A stretch of DNA of 30,694 bases from Chitinophagaceae bacterium (GTDB lineage: Bacteria; Bacteroidota; Bacteroidia; Chitinophagales; Chitinophagaceae). Where the stretch lies: the NCBI GenBank assembly GCA_025924755.1, contig JAICHT010000004.1:1-30694 (forward strand), read 5' to 3'. A model generated the notes under the pieces. It worked only from the letters and a program-made list of their open reading frames with translations, was not told the origin of the DNA and ran no database searches. Positions 25,888-30,694 of this stretch are shown one piece after another. Both the position numbers and the translations under genes were made by a program. Within the stretch, counting starts at the first letter, position 1; each line of letters begins with the position of its first letter.

Positions 25888-28800
25888 TTAGAAATTTAGA
25901 TTGGCACCTAACACATAGGTTCTGGGCCGTGGATAAAAGTTGTTGTCGATACCACCATTTATTTCCGGGTCAATGCCTTTATATTTAGTGATTACAAAAA
26001 GGTTCTGCACGTTGAAGCCAATGCGCAGGTTAGCCCGTTTGTTTAATATCTTTCCTACATCGTACCCCACGTTCAGGTTATCCATTCTTAAAAAAGAAGC
26101 ATTCTGAATATAATAATCCGAAAGGAAATATTGGGCGCCATTTCCGCTGAAGTTTGTGGCCAATACATTGGTAGAGCCATTATTGATATAGCCTAACGGG
26201 TTGAGGATATTGCGTTGCATACCTGTGCTGGAAAACACATTATTGTACACATAATTATCAATATTGGCCCGCATTACAAATCCGCCGCTCCATTTTCTGT
26301 ACGTTACGTTGCTGCTGATCCCAAAAAATACTTTAGGGTCAGGGCTCTTATATTCATACAGGTCTTTTTCATTGATAGTTCCATCGCCGTTTCTATCTAC
26401 AAATACATTATCTATAGGCGTGCCATCGGGGTTGTATACTTGCTGGTAGGTATAAAAAGAGGCTCGTGGATAACCTACTGCATTTATCTGGATGGTCTGA
26501 CCAGTTCCACCTGATATGCCTCCTACCTGGTTGCCGATAAAGCTGGGGTCGGGAGCAATAGTGAGGTTGGTTATTTTATTTTGATTGTACGTAACATTGA
26601 AGTTAAAATTCCATGTCAGGTCGCGAGTTCTTACAGGCTCGGTATTGATGGTAAATTCTACGCCCTTATTTTCCATATCGCCAATATTGGCTACTACTTT
26701 ATTGGAAAAGTTAGAACCGCCTGGCTGATTGATCAGGCTTAAAAGGTCGGTTGTTTTTTTATAATAAAATTCGAGGCTACCATTAATACGGTTGTTTAAA
26801 AATCCGTAGTCCAAAGCGGCATTATAGGTAGCGGTTTGCTCCCACTTTCTATTTTGATAATAACCACCGGGGCGGAACATCTGGTAAAATCCATCACCCA
26901 ACTGATATTCGGCTTGCGTGCCGCTCAGGTTATAGTAAGAAATATAGTCGTAGTTGCCGATACCTTCCTGCTGGCCCGTTACGCCGTAGCCTACGCGCAA
27001 TTTTAAATCGCTAAGTGCCCGTGCATTTTTCAGGAACGATTCGTCTTTAATTTTCCAGGCCAGGGCTGCGGAAGGAAATGTACCCCAGCGGTTGGAAGGT
27101 CCAAAGCGGGAAGAGCCATCTCTCCGAACCGTAGCTGTAAATAAGTATTTATTATTGAACCCATAGTTTAACCGGCCATAAAAAGAAATCAGGCGGTTTT
27201 CCGGAATATCAAACAAATAAGTAGGATCGGTACCCGGATTTTTTGTACCATTAAAGCTATAGTCTGCATAATTGTAATTAGTAGTAGAAAAGTCCTGGTA
27301 AGAATAGCCAGCTACTACATCAATATGGCTTTTTATAGAACGAAGTTCTTTTACATAATTCAGGTACGCTTCTAACAGGGTATTGCTTTTCTTTTGCAGG
27401 TATTGCGTATTGACGCCGCTAAAATAATTGCCAGAAGCCGCAGGGCTTTGAAACCTTTTGTAACTGGCGGCTGCACTATCAGATACTACTACCGTACCCT
27501 GGCCTTTTGATACATCGTAACCCAGGTTTACATTGGCATGTAAGTCGGGTAAAAAATGCAATTTATAATCAAACTGTATATTGCCGATACTTCTTTGCAC
27601 CTGGCTTTTATCATCTCTTTGCATTAATAAACCCATTGGGTTAAGTGGTGCTAATGCCCTTAACCCCGTAGTGGCGTTGTTAGGATCCAGCCATTGAAAA
27701 TAACCACCATACCGATTGTTGCCGGAGTAAACGGGCTGCGTAGGATCAAAAGTAACAGCAGCACCTATGGCGCCCTGGTTGGCAAAACGGGTATTGCTTA
27801 ATGAACCTTTTAGATTCAGGTTAATTTTTAAATGATCATCCAATAAAGAAGGACTTAGATTAACAGATGCAGTCGTTCTTTTTAAGTTATCGGTTTTCAA
27901 TACACCATCCTGGTTTAAAAAACCAACAGAAACACGGTAAGGCAGCTTTTTTAAAGCGCCGGAGATGCTGATATTATTATCTTCTGCCAGGGCAGTTTGG
28001 TAAATTAAATTTTGCCAATTGGTATTCGCATTTCCTAAAATAGCGGCCTGTGTAGCGCTGCCGTGTGTTTTTACGTAAGCCGTTAATTGATCCGCCGATA
28101 GTACGTCCACCGTTTTCTCTACCTGTGCTACGGAAAATTGTGTACTGAAGTTGATAGTAGGTTTGCCCTGCCGGCCTTTTTTGGTAGTAATAATAATTAC
28201 CCCGTTGGAAGCCCGGGAGCCATATATAGCTGCAGCCGACGCGTCTTTAAGTACGCTGAACGACTCGATATCATTTGGGTTAATGAGACTTAACGGGTTA
28301 GCAGCACCTGATATGCCTTCGTTGGATAAGGGTACGCCATCAATAACAATCAGCGGATCGTTGCTGGCATTTAAAGAAGAACCGCCGCGGATACGGATGG
28401 TGCTTCCGGAGCCGGGTGCACCGCCATTAGATACGATGGAAACACCGGCTACCTTACCGGAAATTAATTGTTCCGGCGTTGTAATTACGCCTTTTTGAAA
28501 GTCTTTGGCAGACACAATAGCTACAGAACCGGTCAGGTCTTTTTTGCGTACCGTACCATAACCCACCACTACCACTTCGTTCAAACTGGAGGCCGCAGTT
28601 TGTAAGGTTACGTTTATACTGGCTTGGTCTGCAATGCTTATTTCTCTGCGCTGAAAACCTACAGAGGTAAAAATAAGCGCCTTAGTAGCAGCAGGAACCG
28701 TAATGGAAAACTGGCCGCTTCCGTTAGTGGTAGTAGCTATCTTAGAACCTTTGGCTGAAACGGTGATACCCTGCAAACCTGCTCCGGAACTATCGGCCAC

Positions 28801-28899
28801 CTGCCCGTTTACCGTTTTAGTTTGAGCATAAATAAGATTGGATAAAAGACAGAAAAGCGCAGGCAAAACAGTTGTACGGATTAGTTTCCTGGTACTCAT
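25888..28899 (-). CDS. susC: SusC/RagA family TonB-dependent outer-membrane transporter
   Basis: SusC imports oligosaccharides through the outer membrane using TonB-transduced energy. The protein has 1003 residues from the ATG at 28899 (MSTRKLIRT). An in-frame TTG three codons earlier is not needed. After a signal peptide ending near IYAQ come a carboxypeptidase-like domain (TVNGQVADSSGAGLQGITV), a TonB-box-like segment (LNEVVVVGYGTVRKKDLTGS), a plug (PGSGSTIRIRGGSSLNASND, VLKDASAAAIYGSRASNGVI) and a beta-barrel ending with the terminal aromatic GANLNF. A promoter and palindrome precede it. It begins the susC-susD-susE operon. Confidence 0.97.
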   Translation of the reverse strand: MSTRKLIRTTVLPALFCLLSNLIYAQTKTVNGQVADSSGAGLQGITVSAKGSKIATTTNGSGQFSITVPAATKALIFTSVGFQRREISIADQASINVTLQTAASSLNEVVVVGYGTVRKKDLTGSVAIVSAKDFQKGVITTPEQLISGKVAGVSIVSNGGAPGSGSTIRIRGGSSLNASNDPLIVIDGVPLSNEGISGAANPLSLINPNDIESFSVLKDASAAAIYGSRASNGVIIITTKKGRQGKPTINFSTQFSVAQVEKTVDVLSADQLTAYVKTHGSATQAAILGNANTNWQNLIYQTALAEDNNISISGALKKLPYRVSVGFLNQDGVLKTDNLKRTTASVNLSPSLLDDHLKINLNLKGSLSNTRFANQGAIGAAVTFDPTQPVYSGNNRYGGYFQWLDPNNATTGLRALAPLNPMGLLMQRDDKSQVQRSIGNIQFDYKLHFLPDLHANVNLGYDVSKGQGTVVVSDSAAASYKRFQSPAASGNYFSGVNTQYLQKKSNTLLEAYLNYVKELRSIKSHIDVVAGYSYQDFSTTNYNYADYSFNGTKNPGTDPTYLFDIPENRLISFYGRLNYGFNNKYLFTATVRRDGSSRFGPSNRWGTFPSAALAWKIKDESFLKNARALSDLKLRVGYGVTGQQEGIGNYDYISYYNLSGTQAEYQLGDGFYQMFRPGGYYQNRKWEQTATYNAALDYGFLNNRINGSLEFYYKKTTDLLSLINQPGGSNFSNKVVANIGDMENKGVEFTINTEPVRTRDLTWNFNFNVTYNQNKITNLTIAPDPSFIGNQVGGISGGTGQTIQINAVGYPRASFYTYQQVYNPDGTPIDNVFVDRNGDGTINEKDLYEYKSPDPKVFFGISSNVTYRKWSGGFVMRANIDNYVYNNVFSSTGMQRNILNPLGYINNGSTNVLATNFSGNGAQYFLSDYYIQNASFLRMDNLNVGYDVGKILNKRANLRIGFNVQNLFVITKYKGIDPEINGGIDNNFYPRPRTYVLGANLNF

Positions 28900-28940
28900 A
28901 GCAAGCAATTGACGTGAATGAATTAGATATTAAAGTGCAA

Positions 28941-28955
28941 TGTGTATTAAACACA
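28941..28955. promoter_or_regulatory. Candidate operator palindrome in front of susC
   Basis: TGTGT-ATTAA-ACACA, a 5-5-5 palindrome directly downstream of the susC -7 box, where it would cover the transcription start. A repressor bound here would block initiation. The Nudix/winged-helix protein encoded upstream is the natural candidate. The site itself is seen; the pairing is inference. Confidence 0.4.
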
Positions 28956-28985
28956 CAATTATAGTGATTTTTGATACATTCCAAA
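28956..28985 (-). promoter_or_regulatory. Promoter for susCDE, Bacteroidota type
   Basis: On the minus strand TTTG (28985-28982) is followed after 18 bases by TATAATTG (28963-28956), one base off TAnnTTTG. The -7 box ends 56 bases before the susC ATG. It lies in the 144-bp gap after the Nudix regulator gene. Confidence 0.5.
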
Positions 28986-29043
28986 AACTATTTAAAGAAA
29001 TTATTATTTACGCTTCTTTTTAGTTGTTTTTGAAGCTAAGCCC

Positions 29044-29757
29044 TTAAAAGTGGTGTACCGGTTTTTTAGATAAGGCTTTATGTTTTAGAACGTTTTTTAA
29101 TTTATACAATTTGCCGGGCCGGTGCGATACTTCTTCTTCCATTTCATTCAAATCTACCAGCCAGTTTTTAAGCATGATCCGCTTCCGGAAATTTCTACGG
29201 TCAAGAGGCACACCCAATATGGCTTCATATAAATCCTGTAGTTCGCGCAGCGAAAATTTTTCGGATAATAAATTAAAGATAATAGGCTGCTCCATCACTT
29301 TTTCCTGCAGGCGGCACAGGCAGGTATCCAGTATCAGTTTATGGTCAAAAGCCAGTTGGTCAATATCTTTTACAGCATGCCAGTGTAGTTCGTTATCCGT
29401 AAGTGCTACTTTGTGGCTTTTAATATTCACCAGTGAAAAATAAGCCACGGTAATTACGCGGCCCGAAGGGTGGCGCGACACATTGCCAAACGTATACACC
29501 TGCTCCAGGTACACATCTTCAAAATTAGTACGGCTTTCCAATACGCGGTACGCTGCTTTTTCAATATCCTCATCCGGCCGCACCAGATCGCCCAGCAAGG
29601 ACCACAAGCCTTCAAACTCTTTCAGATCCGATTTAATGAGCAATACTTTCAACTGCCGGTCTTCATACCCAAATATGACGCAGTCCACCGATGTAGCAAT
29701 ATTAAAATACTCCAGGTGGCTGTCTTTTTCAATGATGGCGTTTTTTAGCTTTTGCAT
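29044..29757 (-). CDS. Nudix-fold sugar-responsive transcriptional regulator (NrtR/AraR-like)
   Basis: A 237-residue protein with an N-terminal Nudix domain (about 15-150) and a C-terminal winged helix (about 158-225, FSLRELQDLYEAILG, DRRNFRKRI). This layout is that of NrtR-like regulators and of AraR, the Nudix-type arabinose regulator of Bacteroides. The Nudix box (57-79) keeps Glu63 and Arg71, but the catalytic glutamates are replaced: the REL position reads RVL and the EE position reads Ser75-Arg76. So it is probably a ligand sensor, not a hydrolase. It starts 9 bp after the amylase stop and is followed by susC, so it likely controls this starch locus, with a sugar or sugar phosphate as effector. 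Confidence 0.9.
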   Translation of the reverse strand: MQKLKNAIIEKDSHLEYFNIATSVDCVIFGYEDRQLKVLLIKSDLKEFEGLWSLLGDLVRPDEDIEKAAYRVLESRTNFEDVYLEQVYTFGNVSRHPSGRVITVAYFSLVNIKSHKVALTDNELHWHAVKDIDQLAFDHKLILDTCLCRLQEKVMEQPIIFNLLSEKFSLRELQDLYEAILGVPLDRRNFRKRIMLKNWLVDLNEMEEEVSHRPGKLYKLKNVLKHKALSKKPVHHF

Positions 29758-29766
29758 ATGAACCGG

Positions 29767-30694
29767 TTATTGAATGATGACTTGTATTGTTTTTTGATAG
29801 CTTTTGGTGGTGATCTTTAAATAATAGTTTCCTGCTGACGCAAAAATATTATTTAACGGCACGATATGCCTGCCTTTTATTAAAAAGCCTTGTGGCAGCG
29901 ATGCCAGTTTTTGCCCGATACTATTAATAACATCTATTGATACGGCACTACTTTGTGGCACATTCATTTCCAGCCATGCGGTTTCTTTAAATGGGTTGGG
30001 GTATACTTTTGCTTCCAGCGCATTTTCATTCCATATCACATTGGGTACTGCCGTAGCCGTAGTATTGGTGATATTGCGGTTTACATATACATGAAATTCT
30101 CCGGGCTGTAACGTAATGTTTTGAGCGCTTCCGGTAGCGGTGAATGTAGCCTTGGTTAAATAGTCGTACCAGGTGCCGGCGCTTTGAAAAGCAACCGTGC
30201 CGGTGGTGGCCGTTACATCAAAGTTTCCAACCACTACCAGGTTAGACGTATCGGTAGTAAGCTTTATCCATTTAAAAGCTCCGTCCAGGCTTTGGTCAAT
30301 TCTATTGCTTACAAACGCATCTTTATATAAGGGATGAAAACGCAGTTTAATAAGGCTGGCAAATTCATCATATACTTCTTTGCGTTGTGCATTTTGATAG
30401 TAATCCCACCGGATGGGTTTTGGACTGAGGCGGCAATCATTGCTCACGGTTCCGTTCGCGCAATAGTTAATCGGGTAATCATAGCCTAGTTCGCCAAACT
30501 GCCATATCATTTTTGGGCCGGGAATGGTAAAGAAAAACGCCGCATCCAGTTCCACTCCTTTTAAGCCGGTACTAATATCTTTAATATTATAGCTGCCCGA
30601 TGCATTGCCATATTGCTCATTTTTATATTGTATGCGTTCTTCGTCATGGCTTTCCATATAGGTTACCAGGTGCGGCTTGGTCCAGCCGCGTTGA
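29767..30694 (-). CDS. Alpha-amylase family (GH13) enzyme, C-terminal part with T9SS tail
   Basis: The frame is open at the right edge and ends at 29767, so 309 residues of the C-terminal part are seen. HLVTYMESHDEER contains the GH13 conserved region IV (His-Asp transition-state residues). After the barrel comes a beta-rich domain C (about FNVTATTGTVAF onward), then a type A T9SS sorting domain (VYPNPFKETAWLEMNVP, ending KTIQVIIQ). The enzyme should therefore be exported and anchored or released by type IX secretion, and would cut alpha-1,4-glucans outside the cell. The catalytic Asp and Glu lie off the window. It is followed 9 bp later by the Nudix regulator gene, indicating co-transcription. 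Confidence 0.9.
   Translation of the reverse strand, partial: QRGWTKPHLVTYMESHDEERIQYKNEQYGNASGSYNIKDISTGLKGVELDAAFFFTIPGPKMIWQFGELGYDYPINYCANGTVSNDCRLSPKPIRWDYYQNAQRKEVYDEFASLIKLRFHPLYKDAFVSNRIDQSLDGAFKWIKLTTDTSNLVVVGNFDVTATTGTVAFQSAGTWYDYLTKATFTATGSAQNITLQPGEFHVYVNRNITNTTATAVPNVIWNENALEAKVYPNPFKETAWLEMNVPQSSAVSIDVINSIGQKLASLPQGFLIKGRHIVPLNNIFASAGNYYLKITTKSYQKTIQVIIQ

Noticed and set aside
1..30694. tRNA, rRNA, CRISPR arrays, insertion sequences, prophage
   Set aside because: None of the gaps showed a cloverleaf, regular repeat-spacer pattern, transposase or phage motif on reading both strands by eye; a covariance-model search could still find a small RNA.

Overview
This window looks like chromosomal DNA of a Bacteroidota bacterium, most likely family Chitinophagaceae; I cannot name the genus. 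The evidence is a SusC/SusD/SusE outer-membrane uptake locus, type IX secretion (T9SS) tails on an amylase and on a decayed beta-propeller gene, promoters of the Bacteroidota TTTG / TAnnTTTG type, and scarce Shine-Dalgarno sequences. No rRNA or tRNA gene, CRISPR array, insertion sequence or phage gene was seen.

Left part (1-11.8 kb), all on the minus strand. Transcription runs right to left through the rod-shape module mreB-mreC-mreD-mrdA(PBP2)-rodA, then a metallo-beta-lactamase-fold hydrolase, the DNA-uptake channel comEC and the purine gene purH. A small membrane protein of unknown function and the 5' part of a cytochrome c lipoprotein gene follow. Promoters can be read in front of mreB and mrdA.

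Middle (12-17.7 kb). A plus-strand SPFH/prohibitin gene converges on the ribosomal operon rplM-rpsI-rpsB-tsf (minus strand) at a shared hairpin terminator. The uS2 protein encoded by rpsB carries an unusual C-terminal Gly/Arg-rich tail of about 54 residues. Next comes a plus-strand overlapping pair, a HipA-like kinase and a DUF3037 protein. I regard this pair as the best candidate for a poorly described system here.

Decay zone (17.7-21.7 kb). It holds a hypothetical membrane protein, about 700 bp without a gene, a delta-60-repeat/T9SS gene broken by at least seven lesions, about 480 bp without a gene, and a shortened Mut7-C-like protein that has lost its N-terminal domain and probably its active site.

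Right part (21.7-30.7 kb). A single-domain response regulator preceded by a perfect 14-bp inverted repeat and an HD-domain phosphohydrolase lead into a starch/maltodextrin utilisation locus read right to left. Its genes are a T9SS-secreted GH13 alpha-amylase (partial, running off the window), a Nudix-fold/winged-helix regulator with a broken Nudix box, susC, susD and a SusE/F-like lipoprotein with two tandem binding domains. A readable promoter with an overlapping palindrome precedes susC and is a candidate operator for the Nudix regulator. Together these genes would degrade an alpha-glucan outside the cell, bind the oligosaccharides at the surface and import them.
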